Positions 53,395 to 63,538 of a stretch of DNA of 64,000 bases are shown in pieces; position 1 is the first letter of the stretch, and the number at the start of each line of letters is the position of its first letter. The DNA comes from Thermoleophilum album. GTDB taxonomy: Bacteria > Actinomycetota > Thermoleophilia > Solirubrobacterales > Thermoleophilaceae. The stretch spans positions 630,382 to 694,381 of the forward strand of contig NZ_FNWJ01000002.1 of NCBI RefSeq assembly GCF_900108055.1. Direction: 5' to 3'. The notes under the pieces were generated by a model. It was not told the DNA's origin and made no database searches. It saw only the letters and a program-made list of their open reading frames with translations. Both the position numbers and the translations under genes were made by a program.

Positions 53395-54222
53395 ATGCTC
53401 ATAGGTTCTCGACGTGCCGGTACCCGTAAAGCGGCATCGCCGCGCGGTCGCAAGGTGCTCTTGGTGAGCGCGGCCACGCTCGCGGCGGCGCTGGGCGCGA
53501 CGACCGCCGTCAGTGCCCAGGACAACCTGTTGACGATCAACGGCCGGGGGCTGCCGCTCGGCGCGGGCAGCCCGACCCGGCCGCTCGCGAAGGATCTTTC
53601 GTTCCGTGTCGAGGTTCATCCACCCGGCGGTGTTCTGCCGGCACCGTTCGAGCGCTACCGCATCGTGATCCAGGGTGGTCGCGTCTACCCTCGGGTGCTA
53701 CCGAGCTGCTCCGTGGCAAAAGCCGCGGCTGCCGACCACGCGCGGCGCTGCCAGTCGGCGCGCGTCGGCACCGGCACCGTCGACATCTGGTACGGAGCTC
53801 CCAAGGACCCGATCGCGACGACGCCGAGCTGCCGCATCTTCTCGACCTTCTACAACCTCGGCAGCGGCCTAGCGATCCGCTTGGACATCAATGAGCGGTC
53901 GCGCTGCCCGGTGGCCGCGCTGCCCCGCAACGTGCTCGTGGCCAACTTCATCAGGCCACGCCTGGGCGGCAAAGCGGCGAGCGGCATCGAGTTCACGGTG
54001 CCCCCGGAGCTGCGACACATAGCCGGCCTCTCGATCGTCGTGAAGAGCCTGACCGGGAAGTTCCGGCGCGTGCTCGGACAGGCCCGCGTAGCGGGGACGA
54101 AACGCAGCGTCGGCTACTTCTCCTCAGTCGCCTGCGCGAACCGCAGCCAGCGGCTTGTGGCGGTTAGCGCGGTCGACGAGAACGGACTCAGCTACCGAGC
54201 CAGAGCGCGCGTGCCCTGCTGA
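53395..54222 (+). CDS. Secreted six-cysteine protein B
   Basis: A 275-residue exported protein with a signal segment [20 protein letters not shown], cleaved near SAQDN. The mature part has [51 protein letters not shown] and SSVACANRS, and also ends in Cys. It keeps the same six cysteines as the first gene. ATG at 53395 has GAGGAG upstream. A TTGACA at 53332 could be a -35 box, but I see no matching -10. The last 31 bases overlap the metK end on the other strand. Confidence 0.8.
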   Translation: MLIGSRRAGTRKAASPRGRKVLLVSAATLAAALGATTAVSAQDNLLTINGRGLPLGAGSPTRPLAKDLSFRVEVHPPGGVLPAPFERYRIVIQGGRVYPRVLPSCSVAKAAAADHARRCQSARVGTGTVDIWYGAPKDPIATTPSCRIFSTFYNLGSGLAIRLDINERSRCPVAALPRNVLVANFIRPRLGGKAASGIEFTVPPELRHIAGLSIVVKSLTGKFRRVLGQARVAGTKRSVGYFSSVACANRSQRLVAVSAVDENGLSYRARARVPC

Positions 54223-55460
54223 TCACTGTCGGCGCTGGCGGATGCCAGCCCGGCCTGCTCGCGCAGGAGATCGGCCTTGTCGGTGCGCTCCCAGGTGAAC
54301 TCCGGCTCTTCGCGTCCGAAGTGGCCGTAGGCAGCCGTCTTGCGGTAGATCGGGCGGTGCAAGTCGAGGTGCTTGCGGATCGCCATCGGCCGCAGGTCGA
54401 AGTGCTCGTCGATCAGCTCGAGGATCCGGGCCTTCGGAACCCGCTCGGTGCCGAACGTCTCGACCATCAAGGAAACCGGACGGGCAACACCGATCGCGTA
54501 GGCCACTTGCACTTCGCAGCGGTCGGCGAGACCGGCGGCGACCACGTTCTTCGCTACGTAACGAGCCGCGTAAGCGGCGGAACGGTCGACCTTTGAGGGG
54601 TCTTTGCCGGAGAACGCACCGCCGCCGTGGCGAGCCATGCCGCCGTAGGTGTCGACGATGATCTTGCGGCCGGTCAGTCCGCAGTCGCCCATCGGACCAC
54701 CGATCACGAACTTGCCGGTGGGGTTGACGAGGAACGAGCGCTTGAGCGCGGCCTCGTCGAACATGTCCTGATAGCGCTCCGAGAGCACCGGCAACACCAC
54801 GTGCTCCCAAAGGTCGGGCTTGATGTCCCGCTCGGCGTCCTTGCCTTCGGCGTGCTGCGTGGAGATCAGGAGCTTGACTATCTCCACTGGTCGGTCGTCG
54901 ACGTAGCGAACTGTGACCTGGGTCTTACCGTCGGGACGCAGGTACGGCACCACCCCCTGCTTGCGGACCTCCGCCAGCCGGCGCGCGAGGGTGTGGGCGA
55001 GCTGAATCGGTAGCGGCATCAGCTCTGGCGTCTCACGCGTGGCGTAGCCGAACATCATGCCCTGGTCCCCGGCACCGGCGATATCGAACTCGTCGGCCTC
55101 TCCACCACGCGCCTCGAGCGCACGGTTGACACCCTGAGCGATGTCCGGCGACTGCTTGTCGACCGCGCACAGCACCGAGCAGGTGTGGCAGTCGAAACCG
55201 AAGGCCGCGTCGGTGTAGCCGATCTCGCGGATCCGTTCGCGCGCGATCTCGACGAAGTCGATGTGGGCATCGGTCGTGATCTCCCCGGAGATGATCACGA
55301 GCCCCGTGTTGACGAGGGTCTCGCAGGCCACACGGCCGTGCGGGTCCTCAGCCATCACCGCATCGAGCACCGAATCCGAGATCTGGTCGGCGATCTTGTC
55401 GGGATGGCCCTCGGTGACCGACTCAGAAGTGAACAGGAACTCGTTCTCGCTCAGACGCAT
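54192..55460 (-). CDS. metK: S-adenosylmethionine synthetase
   Basis: Makes SAM from methionine and ATP. Motifs: [20 protein letters not shown] near the start, [54 protein letters not shown]. It has 422 residues. ATG at 55460 has GGAGAG just upstream. The short tail after residue 400 ([16 protein letters not shown]) lies in the part overlapping the secreted-protein gene. Several SAM methyltransferases elsewhere in the window depend on its product. Confidence 0.97.
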   Translation of the reverse strand: MRLSENEFLFTSESVTEGHPDKIADQISDSVLDAVMAEDPHGRVACETLVNTGLVIISGEITTDAHIDFVEIARERIREIGYTDAAFGFDCHTCSVLCAVDKQSPDIAQGVNRALEARGGEADEFDIAGAGDQGMMFGYATRETPELMPLPIQLAHTLARRLAEVRKQGVVPYLRPDGKTQVTVRYVDDRPVEIVKLLISTQHAEGKDAERDIKPDLWEHVVLPVLSERYQDMFDEAALKRSFLVNPTGKFVIGGPMGDCGLTGRKIIVDTYGGMARHGGGAFSGKDPSKVDRSAAYAARYVAKNVVAAGLADRCEVQVAYAIGVARPVSLMVETFGTERVPKARILELIDEHFDLRPMAIRKHLDLHRPIYRKTAAYGHFGREEPEFTWERTDKADLLREQAGLASASADSDQQGTRALAR

Positions 55461-55617
55461 CTGCTCTCCGTGGATATCCGACTTGGGCTCGGTCTTCTCG
55501 GTAAGTCTGACGGGTTGCCGCCGTTGGCGGGGGCCAAACCGCAGGCCGAGACGCGGGGGCGGCGGCCGCGGCCCCGGCGATCGCGCGAAGCGGCACCGCC
55601 CCGCGATCGCCTGGATC
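55461..55617 (-). promoter_or_regulatory. Structured leader upstream of metK
   Basis: The 157 bases between der and metK hold a perfect 10-base-pair hairpin (55576-55585 with 55602-55611, GCGATCGC core) and, nearer metK, a TGGCCC element followed by a small CCGCC/GGCGG hairpin and GGCAACC. That element recalls part of the SAM-I and SAM-IV riboswitch core, but I cannot build the rest of the aptamer by eye. The 3' end of the leader is open in frame with metK. Confidence 0.3.
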
Positions 55618-57096
55618 TCAAGATACCCGGCGGCGGCCGCGTTCGGCGGCTGCGCTGCGCTCGCCGCGTTCGCGCAAGTCGATCACCAGCGGTACGCCCT
55701 CGAGGCCGAAGCGCTCGCGCAGGCGATTCTCCAGGAACAAGATCCAGTCGCGCGCTACCAGCCCCTTGTCCGAGACCTGGAGCGCAAAGCGTGGCGGCGC
55801 GGTCGCGTACTGCGTGAAGTAGTAGGCGCGCAGCCGCTTGCCGCGCACCGCCGGGGGCTGCCGCAGCGCCAAGGTCTCGCTCAACAGGCGATTGAGAGCC
55901 GGCGTCGGCAAGCGCTCGTGCACGCGCTCTGCGAGCTCCAGGGCTAGCGCCACCAGGCGCTTGAGCCCACGCCCGGTGAGCGCCGAGACGGGCACGACCG
56001 GCGGGCGCTGACGCAAGCGGCTCGCCACGCGGGCCTTCACCTCCTCAAGGTCGCAGGTCGCGACATCCCACTTGTTGAGCGCGATCACGGTCGCACAGTG
56101 GGAGCGCATGGCGAGCTCGGCGATCCGTAGATCGTCGGCAGTGACGCCCTCCCGCGCGTCCGCGACGACGATCGCGACGTCGGCTCGCTGAGCGGCGCGT
56201 TCGGCGCGCAAGCGTGCGTACCACTCCACCGGCTCGTCGATTCGCCCGCGGCGCCGGATGCCCGCGGTATCGACGAGAACAAAGCGTCGCCCTTCGAACT
56301 CGACTTCGCTGTCGATCGGATCGCGGGTGGTTCCCGCGATCGGTGTGACGATCACCCGCTCTTCACCGACCAGGCGGTTGAGTAACGACGACTTGCCGAC
56401 GTTCGGGCGCCCGATCAAAGCGACACGGCGCAGGTCCTCCGCCGGCGGCGTTGCGGCCGCCGACTCACCGACGTTCCCCGCCTGGTCGCGCTCGCGATCC
56501 CCCACGCTGCGCTCCAGCAGCTCGACGACCTGGTCGAGGAGGTCGCCGGTGCCGAGCCCGTGGGCGGCCGAGACAGCCAGCGGTTCGCCGAGCCCGAGCG
56601 CCCAGAACTCTTGAGCGAGACCGAGCTGCCGCGGGTCGTCGACCTTGTTGGCGACGACCAACGCTGGCCGCCCGGAGCGGGAGACGGCGCGCGCGGCTTC
56701 CACGTCGCCCGGCCGCAGGCCGGCGCGCGCGTCGCACACGAGCAGCACCAAGTCGGCCTGTTCGAGCGCCCGCGCCACCTGGGCACGCACCTGCCGCTGG
56801 ATCTCGCCCTCGTCGCGCTCGTCGACGCCACCGGTGTCGACCAGCAGGAAGCGACGGCCCCGCCACTCTGCTGGCAGCTCCTTGCGGTCGCGCGTAACCC
56901 CGGGCTGGGCATCGACGACCGCTTCGCGCACCCCGGCGAGGCGGTTGACGAGCGTCGATTTGCCGACGTTCGGGAAGCCGACGACGGCAACGCGGGCGAG
57001 CGCCGGCGCGCCGCTGTTGGGCGCTTGCTCAGCGCGCACCGGCTCGGCGCGAAGCGGCGCCGACAGTGGCGTTCGCTCGTCAACCACTAGCGACAC
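55618..57096 (-). CDS. der: Ribosome-assembly GTPase Der (EngA)
   Basis: A double GTPase for 50S maturation. The first G domain has [20 protein letters not shown] and [15 protein letters not shown]; the second has [32 protein letters not shown] and [10 protein letters not shown]. The KH-like C-terminus has [20 protein letters not shown]. It has 492 residues with an N-terminal lead of about 33. GTG at 57096 overlaps the cmk end by 17 bases; a GTG three codons in is possible. cmk-der pairing is common. Confidence 0.96.
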   Translation of the reverse strand: MSLVVDERTPLSAPLRAEPVRAEQAPNSGAPALARVAVVGFPNVGKSTLVNRLAGVREAVVDAQPGVTRDRKELPAEWRGRRFLLVDTGGVDERDEGEIQRQVRAQVARALEQADLVLLVCDARAGLRPGDVEAARAVSRSGRPALVVANKVDDPRQLGLAQEFWALGLGEPLAVSAAHGLGTGDLLDQVVELLERSVGDRERDQAGNVGESAAATPPAEDLRRVALIGRPNVGKSSLLNRLVGEERVIVTPIAGTTRDPIDSEVEFEGRRFVLVDTAGIRRRGRIDEPVEWYARLRAERAAQRADVAIVVADAREGVTADDLRIAELAMRSHCATVIALNKWDVATCDLEEVKARVASRLRQRPPVVPVSALTGRGLKRLVALALELAERVHERLPTPALNRLLSETLALRQPPAVRGKRLRAYYFTQYATAPPRFALQVSDKGLVARDWILFLENRLRERFGLEGVPLVIDLRERGERSAAAERGRRRVS

Positions 57097-57742
57097 CTCC
57101 GTCTTTACGGGTCGCCGAGCGAGCGAGGCGCGCGCGCTCGACGAGCGCAGCGATCCGCTCGACCACCTCGCCGATCGAGAGCGCGGTGGTGTCGATCACG
57201 ACCGCGCCGTCGGCGGCGCGCAGCGGCGAATGCGGGCGCTCGGCATCGCGGCGGTCGCGCAGCTCCTGTTCGCGCAAGACCGCGTCGACGTCGCGTCCGA
57301 GCTCGAATGCGCGGCGCCGTGCTCGCTCCAACGCGTCGGCTACGAGAAAGACCTTGACATCCGCACCCGGGGCGACAACGGTGCCGACGTCGCGGCCCTC
57401 GGCCACCCAGTCGCCTTGCGCCAGCAGTTGTCGCTGCTTCTCCACCAGCACCGCCCGCAGCTCGGGATCGGTGGCGATCCGCGAGGCCGCCTCAGCGGTC
57501 TCGGGTCGACGCAAAAGCTCCGTCACGTCCTCCCCGTTCAGGAGGACGCGGTCATCGGTCAGCTCGATGGTCGCCTCGCGCGCGGCTTGCGCAGGCGTGC
57601 GTCCAGCCGCGCGTTCGGCAGCGAGTGCGGCCGCCCGATACATCGCACCGGTGTCGAGATAACGGAAGCCAAGCTTGCGCGCGAGCTCGCGCGCGACCGT
57701 GCTCTTGCCGGCACCGGCGGGACCGTCGATTGCAACGACCAT
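57080..57742 (-). CDS. cmk: Cytidylate kinase
   Basis: Phosphorylates CMP and dCMP. It begins [20 protein letters not shown], with [13 protein letters not shown], and [21 protein letters not shown]. It has 220 residues. The frame is open upstream to 58081, but that part overlaps aroA; the ATG at 57742 fits the family exactly. It sits between aroA and der, a frequent order in actinobacteria. Confidence 0.97.
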   Translation of the reverse strand: MVVAIDGPAGAGKSTVARELARKLGFRYLDTGAMYRAAALAAERAAGRTPAQAAREATIELTDDRVLLNGEDVTELLRRPETAEAASRIATDPELRAVLVEKQRQLLAQGDWVAEGRDVGTVVAPGADVKVFLVADALERARRRAFELGRDVDAVLREQELRDRRDAERPHSPLRAADGAVVIDTTALSIGEVVERIAALVERARLARSATRKDGGVASG

Positions 57743-57767
57743 CGCGCCAAGCGTAGGGACCCGTGCG

Positions 57768-59096
57768 CTAGGCGGACGCTGCGGTGAGGCGCGCGAGGTC
57801 GTCGACGAACCCCGGATAGGACACGGCAGCCGCGTCGATCCCGCGCACCACGACGCCAGCTTGCGAAGCGAGCCCGGCGATCGCGCCGAGCATCGCCAAG
57901 CGATGGTCGCCGCGCGCGTCGACGACACCGCCGCGCAGCGGCGCTCCGGTGCCGTGAACGACGAACCCGTCGGGCAGTTCCTCGATCTCCGCGCCGAGCG
58001 CGCGCAGGTTCTCGCAGACCGCACTGATCCGATCGGACTCCTTGATCCGCAGTTCCTCCGCCCCCCGCACAACCGTGTCACCGTCGGCGAAAGCGCCCAG
58101 CAACGCGACCAGCGGCAGCTCGTCGATCGCCAACGGCACCTCCTCGGGCGCCACCGTCGTGCCCTCGAGCGGCGCGGCGGCGACGTCCAACTCGCCGACC
58201 GGCTCCTCCGGTGCGAAGGAGCCTTCCGGCTCGCGGGAACCGACGATCACGGCGCCCATCCGCTCGGCGATCGCGAGGAAACCGCAGCGCGTCCAGTTCA
58301 GGCCGACGCCCCGCACGACGATCCTGGACCCTGGGACCAGCAACGCGGCGGCGATCACGAAGGCGGCGGAAGAGGGATCGCCAGGAACCGCGATCGGTTC
58401 GAGCTCGAGCGCGTCCACCGGACACACGCGCAGCCGTCGACCGCGACGCTCAAAGGGCACGCCGGCGCGCACCAGCAAACGCTCGGTGTGGTCGCGACTC
58501 GGTACCGGCTCGCTGACCTCCGTCACCCCCTCGGCCAAAAGCCCGGCGAGCAACACGCACGATTTGACCTGTGCGCTCGCGACCGGCAGGTCGTACTCGA
58601 TGCCACGGAGCTGCGCGCCGGTTACCGTGAAAGGCGGGTAGCGCCCTTCGCGCGCTGCGATCTGGGCGCCCATCCGCCCAAGCGGCTCGGCGATGCGGTC
58701 AACCGGGCGTCGACGAATCGAAGCGTCGCCGTCGATCGTCCAGCGGCGCCCCGCCTGACCGGCAAGCCAGCCGGGAAGCATGCGCATCAAGGTCCCGGAG
58801 TTGCCGACGTCGAGCAGTCCGCCGGTCGTTTCCAGCGCCCCCCGCAACCCGACGCCACGCACGACGAGCTCGTCGCCGCGCCGCTCGATGCCGGCACCGA
58901 GCCGCTCGAGCGCCGTGAGGGTCGAGCGCGTGTCGGCAGCGTCGAGGTAGTTACGGATCACCACCGGCTCGTCCGCCATCGCGGCCAGTAGCGCGGCGCG
59001 ATGGGAGATCGACTTGTCGGCGGGTGGCAGGTACTCGCCGCGCAGCGGACCCACCGGTTCGAACCGTCGCTCGCCCACCGCTTGCCTACCCCTCAC
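57768..59096 (-). CDS. aroA: 3-phosphoshikimate 1-carboxyvinyltransferase (EPSP synthase)
   Basis: The sixth step of the shikimate pathway. Motifs: LPPADKSISHRAALLAAMAD, LLDVGNSGTLMRML, DGDASIRRRPVDRI, VASAQVKSCVLLAGLLA, EELRIKESDRISAV, and DHRLAMLGAIAGL. It has 442 residues. GTG at 59096 overlaps the tyrA stop as GTGA. The motif GNSGTLMRML (with S and L for the usual A and R around the conserved Gly) deserves notice when predicting glyphosate response, but that is only inference. Confidence 0.96.
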   Translation of the reverse strand: MRGRQAVGERRFEPVGPLRGEYLPPADKSISHRAALLAAMADEPVVIRNYLDAADTRSTLTALERLGAGIERRGDELVVRGVGLRGALETTGGLLDVGNSGTLMRMLPGWLAGQAGRRWTIDGDASIRRRPVDRIAEPLGRMGAQIAAREGRYPPFTVTGAQLRGIEYDLPVASAQVKSCVLLAGLLAEGVTEVSEPVPSRDHTERLLVRAGVPFERRGRRLRVCPVDALELEPIAVPGDPSSAAFVIAAALLVPGSRIVVRGVGLNWTRCGFLAIAERMGAVIVGSREPEGSFAPEEPVGELDVAAAPLEGTTVAPEEVPLAIDELPLVALLGAFADGDTVVRGAEELRIKESDRISAVCENLRALGAEIEELPDGFVVHGTGAPLRGGVVDARGDHRLAMLGAIAGLASQAGVVVRGIDAAAVSYPGFVDDLARLTAASA

Positions 59097-60166
59097 CGCT
59101 CGGCGACCGCGAAGCCGAGGCTCTCGATCAGTCGTCGCGCCCGCCGCGCAGGCTCGTCACCGGCGATCCACAGGGTGATCGAGCCGGAGCGCATGTCGGG
59201 AGCCGGCGCGAGGGTCATATCGGCGATGTTGACACCCTCTCGGCCGAGCGCGAGCGCCACCTGGGCGACGACGCCGGGACGGTTCGGCACCACGAAGGCC
59301 AGCTCGTGCAACGGACCCTCCGCGAGATCACGCTCGACGAGCTCCTTGCGGGCGGCGCGTGCCCGCTCATTCCAGTCGCGCAGCCATGCCTCATCGCCGG
59401 CGCGCAAGGCGTTCGCCACCTCGCTGAGGGCGGCGCTCGTACGCTCGAGCTCCTTAGCGATCGCCGCTCGGTTGGCGAGGTAGATATCCACCCAGACGTC
59501 GCTGTTGGAACCGGCGACACGGGTGGCGTCGCGAAAGCTGGGAGCGATCGCGGGGATCGGTTCGCCCTCCCTTTGACTGGCCGCGACGACTTGCCCGACC
59601 AAGACGTTGGCGAGCACGTGCGGGAGGTGACTGAGCGCTGCCATCAGGCGGTCGTGACGCTCCGCCTCGATCGCCACCGGACGCGCCCCGAACGCCTTGA
59701 GCAAGCGGTGCAAGCGCTCGTAGAGGATGCCGGAGCTGTGGGGCATCGGCGTCAAGTACCAGATCGCCCCGTCGAAGAGGTCGCCGCGTGCATGCTCGAC
59801 CCCCGCCGTCTCGGCCCCCGCGATCGGGTGCCCGCCGATGAAGCGCTCGTCGCGAGCGGCGGCCGCGAGCGGCGCCTTCGTCGAGCCGACGTCGCTGACC
59901 ACGCACTCGGCGCCCGCCGCCGCGAGCGCCCGCTCGGCTAAAGCCGCCAAGGCGCCGACCGGAGCGCACAGAAAGCACGCCTCGGCGTCAGCCACCGCCG
60001 CTTCCACCGTCGGCGCGGCGACATCGATCGCGCCGCGCTCAAGGGCCCGCTCCAGCGCCTGCGGATCGGGGTCCCACCCGGACACCCGCGCGCCCTCCAC
60101 GCGCTCGCGCGCGGCGAGGCCGATCGACCCTCCGATCAGGCCGACGCCAAGAACCCCGATCCTCAC
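59093..60166 (-). CDS. tyrA: Prephenate dehydrogenase with C-terminal ACT-like domain
   Basis: Oxidises prephenate to 4-hydroxyphenylpyruvate for tyrosine. The Rossmann start is MRIGVLGVGLIGGSIGLAA. It has VVSDVGSTKAPLA, FIGGHPIAGAETAGVEHAR and SHLPHVLANVL. Residues from about 285 to 355 are ACT-like (LAFVVPNRPGVVAQVALAL), suggesting allosteric control by tyrosine. It has 357 residues. GTG at 60166, 21 bases after aroF. Confidence 0.95.
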   Translation of the reverse strand: MRIGVLGVGLIGGSIGLAARERVEGARVSGWDPDPQALERALERGAIDVAAPTVEAAVADAEACFLCAPVGALAALAERALAAAGAECVVSDVGSTKAPLAAAARDERFIGGHPIAGAETAGVEHARGDLFDGAIWYLTPMPHSSGILYERLHRLLKAFGARPVAIEAERHDRLMAALSHLPHVLANVLVGQVVAASQREGEPIPAIAPSFRDATRVAGSNSDVWVDIYLANRAAIAKELERTSAALSEVANALRAGDEAWLRDWNERARAARKELVERDLAEGPLHELAFVVPNRPGVVAQVALALGREGVNIADMTLAPAPDMRSGSITLWIAGDEPARRARRLIESLGFAVAER

Positions 60167-60187
60167 CGCGCGACCACGGGACGCCCC

Positions 60188-61219
<1,032 letters not shown>

Positions 61220-61289
61220 CCGTTGCTGCCTCCTGGCCTGCTCGAAGACTACGTCGGCTGCGCTCTCGCAACCCTTTCGCCCGCTTCGT

Positions 61290-61352
61290 GCGGCCGACGG
61301 CCGCTCGCGGCGTCCGGCTGGCGCGGGCAAGACCTCTTGGGCGCCGGACGCC
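61290..61352 (-). promoter_or_regulatory. Three mutually exclusive hairpins before aroF
   Basis: In the transcript, segment 1 (61352-61344) pairs perfectly with segment 2 (61317-61309), nine base pairs. Segment 2/3 can instead form 61314-61307 with 61304-61296 (eight pairs, one bulged C at 61299). Segment 3/4 pairs 61304-61299 with 61295-61290 (six pairs, three-base loop). The overlaps make these alternatives, as in attenuators. Segment 1 begins at the last base of the leader stop codon. No T-run follows the last stem, so the mechanism may be Rho-dependent or translational. Confidence 0.5.
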
Positions 61353-61480
61353 TAGCTAAATCGCCAGTAGTACGCGTAGCGGGCACGCAGAGCGCGCGCA
61401 CCAGCGGGCGCGCCGAGACCCGAGCGCACGACCGCCGTCACGGTCGTGGAGAGAGCTCGTGGCTTGAGCGCGCCTGCCAT
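61352..61480 (-). CDS. Candidate aromatic leader peptide upstream of aroF
   Basis: A 42-codon frame from ATG 61480 to TAG 61354-61352, starting MAGALKPRALSTTVTAVV and ending ARYAYYWRFS. Six of the last nine residues before Ser are the aromatic Tyr, Tyr, Tyr, Trp and Phe plus spacing Arg/Ala, which is what attenuator leaders look like. It stands 49 bases after the hisC stop and 132 before aroF. No Shine-Dalgarno is visible at ATG 61480, so it may be leaderless or start at the GTG codons at 61441 or 61429. Proposed role: sensing charged Tyr/Trp/Phe tRNA. Confidence 0.5.
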   Translation of the reverse strand: MAGALKPRALSTTVTAVVRSGLGAPAGARALRARYAYYWRFS

Positions 61481-61529
61481 GTCTGAGCTATGGATAGCAG
61501 ACGCGCTGCGTCGCCGCGACACCCGGCGC

Positions 61530-62636
61530 TCAGGCGTCCGCCGCCGGTACCGCCGCCAGCGCCGCATCGAGCGCGTCGAGGAAGCGTTCGTTCTCATCGC
61601 GGGTCCCGAACGTGACGCGCAAGTGCCCGGGCCCGCCGAGAGCGCTGCCCGCGCGCACGATCACCCCCTGCCGCGCGAGCTCGTCGCAGACCAGCCGATC
61701 GTCGCGTCCGCCGAGACCGACCCAACAGAAGTTGGCTTCGCTGTCGGCCACCGGGAGCCCCCGCGCACGCAGCTCCTCGACGACGTGCAGGCGCTCAACG
61801 GCGGTTTGCTCGACCCGCCGTTCGACCTCCTCCTGGAGGTCGATTGCGACCGTCGCCGCGGCCTGGGCGAGCGCGTTGACGGTGAACGGTTGGCGCACCT
61901 TCTCGCAGGCGACGCGGAAACTCTCCGGCCCGATCGCGTACCCGCAGCGCAGTCCGCAGAGGCCGTAGACCTTCGAGAACGTGCGCAAGAGCACGACGTT
62001 CGGGTGGCGTCGCACAAGGTCGATCGACTCGTCCGGGTCCTGCAGCGTCGAGAACTCGACGTAGGCCTCGTCGACGATCACGCACACGTGGCGCGGTACC
62101 TCCGCGACGAAGGCGTCGATCGCCGCCACCGGCAGGGCGGTTCCGGTCGGGTTGTTGGGGTTGCAGACGAGCACGAGACGGGTCGCCGCGGTGACCTCAC
62201 GCGCGATCGCTGCCAGGTCGTGACGCTGCTCGCGGTCGAGCGAAACCCGCACTTCACGCGCACCGGTCAAGGCCGCCAGTTGCGGATAAACAGAGAACGA
62301 CGGCCAAGCGAAGACCACCTCGGCGCCGGGCTCGAGCAGTGCCTGTGCGGCCGCCAACAGAATCTCGCAGGAGCCGTTGCCGACCGTCACCATCGACGCG
62401 TCGACGCCGCAGCGCGCTGCGATCCGCGCGCGCAGCTCGGACTTTTCGGGGTCGGGGTAGCGGTTGAGGCTGCCGATCCGGGCGACGATCGCCTCGCGCA
62501 CCGCCGGCGCCGGGGTGAACGGCGTCTCGTTGGAAGCCAGCAACACCAACTCGCGCCCGTCGCCGTACGCATCGGCGGCCGGGTAGTACGGGATGCTCTC
62601 GAGACGGGCGTTGAACTCGATCGTCATCTGGCTCAC
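61530..62636 (-). CDS. hisC: Histidinol-phosphate aminotransferase (or aromatic aminotransferase)
   Basis: A fold-type I PLP enzyme. Marks: LLASNETPFTPAPAVREAI, VTVGNGSCEILLAAAQALL, VCNPNNPTGTALPV, VIVDEAYVEF, and the PLP lysine in LLRTFSKVYGLCGLRCGYAI. About 368 residues. The GTG at 62636 overlaps the aroH stop as GTGA. Given its place between chorismate mutase and DAHP synthase it may act on aromatic keto acids as well as histidinol phosphate; sequence alone cannot tell. Confidence 0.92.
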   Translation of the reverse strand: MSQMTIEFNARLESIPYYPAADAYGDGRELVLLASNETPFTPAPAVREAIVARIGSLNRYPDPEKSELRARIAARCGVDASMVTVGNGSCEILLAAAQALLEPGAEVVFAWPSFSVYPQLAALTGAREVRVSLDREQRHDLAAIAREVTAATRLVLVCNPNNPTGTALPVAAIDAFVAEVPRHVCVIVDEAYVEFSTLQDPDESIDLVRRHPNVVLLRTFSKVYGLCGLRCGYAIGPESFRVACEKVRQPFTVNALAQAAATVAIDLQEEVERRVEQTAVERLHVVEELRARGLPVADSEANFCWVGLGGRDDRLVCDELARQGVIVRAGSALGGPGHLRVTFGTRDENERFLDALDAALAAVPAADA

Positions 62637-62998
62637 TGGGCGGCCTGCAGGTCGCGCCGCAGCGCGACCGCTTCGCGCAGGTAAACGTGCTGGGGCTGCA
62701 CCTCGACCGGTTGATAGCAGTGCACGAGCACGCGCACGGTCCGCGGCAAGGCGCCCGGGACGTCGATTTCCTGGGCACACAAAAGGGGCACGCGGTCGAG
62801 GCCGAGGCGCCTAGCCGCCACAGCCGGAAACTCGGCGTCGAGGTCGGGGGTCGAGGTGAAGATGCAGCTCACGAGATCTTCCGGCGTCAGCCGATTGCGC
62901 TCCATCAGTTCGCGCAGGAGCTCCTCAGTCGCCTCGAGGATCGCCTCGGCGCTGTTCTCGGTCGCCGTCGTCGCGCCGCGCAAAGCCCGCAGTCTCAC
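62633..62998 (-). CDS. aroH: Chorismate mutase, AroH type
   Basis: The small trimeric chorismate mutase that makes prephenate. GTG at 62998 gives 121 residues: RLRALRGATTATENSAEAIL, then EELLRELMERNRL, DLVSCIFTSTPDLDAEFPAVAAR in pieces, VPLLCAQEIDVPGALPRTVR, VLVHCYQPV. The size and order match the B. subtilis AroH family. The frame upstream to 63115 overlaps the VOC gene and is rejected. It feeds tyrA in the same cluster. Confidence 0.95.
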   Translation of the reverse strand: MRLRALRGATTATENSAEAILEATEELLRELMERNRLTPEDLVSCIFTSTPDLDAEFPAVAARRLGLDRVPLLCAQEIDVPGALPRTVRVLVHCYQPVEVQPQHVYLREAVALRRDLQAAQ

Positions 62999-63012
62999 GG
63001 CGCGCGATTGTT

Positions 63013-63516
63013 TCAGAGCGGCACCCCGGCGCCGCCGTCGGCCAGCGCCAACAGATCGCCGAGATCGAGCGGGCGCGTGTACATCGCGACCTGACCGTCC
63101 GGGGTGGTCGGCCACAGCTCGCGCGGCCGGTCCCAGTACAGCTCGATGCCGTTGCGGTCGGGATCCTCCAGGTACACCGCCTCACTCACGCCGTGATCGG
63201 AAGCGCCAACCAGCGGCCAACCGTGCGCGAGCACGCGCGCTACGGCTTGCGCCAGCGCCCGACGGGTCGGGAAGAGGATCGCGAAGTGATAGAGACCCAC
63301 AGACCCGGGGGGCGGCGGGCTGCCCCCTGCGCTCTCCCAGGTGTTGAGCCCGATGTGGTGGTGGTAGTCGTTGGCCGCCAGGAACGCCGCCTGCGGCCCG
63401 AAGCGTTGCCTCAACCTGAAGCCCAAGACGTCACGGTAGAAGGCGATCGAGCGCTCGAGGTCGGCGACCTTGAGATGGACGTGCCCAATCCGCGCCCCCG
63501 GATCGATCCCGCTCAT
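63013..63516 (-). CDS. VOC-family (glyoxalase/extradiol dioxygenase-like) protein
   Basis: A 167-residue protein of the vicinal-oxygen-chelate superfamily. It starts MSGIDPGARIGHVHLKVADL, then FYRDVLGFRLRQRFGPQAAFLAAN in pieces, YHHHIGLNTWES, SVGLYHFAILFP and YLEDPDRNGIELYWDRP. The His and Glu metal ligands are visible. Resembles CatE-like dioxygenases of Gram-positives, but with one fold copy. It is 14 bases upstream of aroH, so perhaps co-transcribed. Substrate unknown. Confidence 0.88.
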   Translation of the reverse strand: MSGIDPGARIGHVHLKVADLERSIAFYRDVLGFRLRQRFGPQAAFLAANDYHHHIGLNTWESAGGSPPPPGSVGLYHFAILFPTRRALAQAVARVLAHGWPLVGASDHGVSEAVYLEDPDRNGIELYWDRPRELWPTTPDGQVAMYTRPLDLGDLLALADGGAGVPL

Positions 63517-63538
63517 GCCAGCGAGCTTAGTGCGCCCC

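Noticed and set aside
57743-58081. N-terminal extension of cytidylate kinase
   Set aside because: It overlaps aroA and the family starts at the ATG at 57742.
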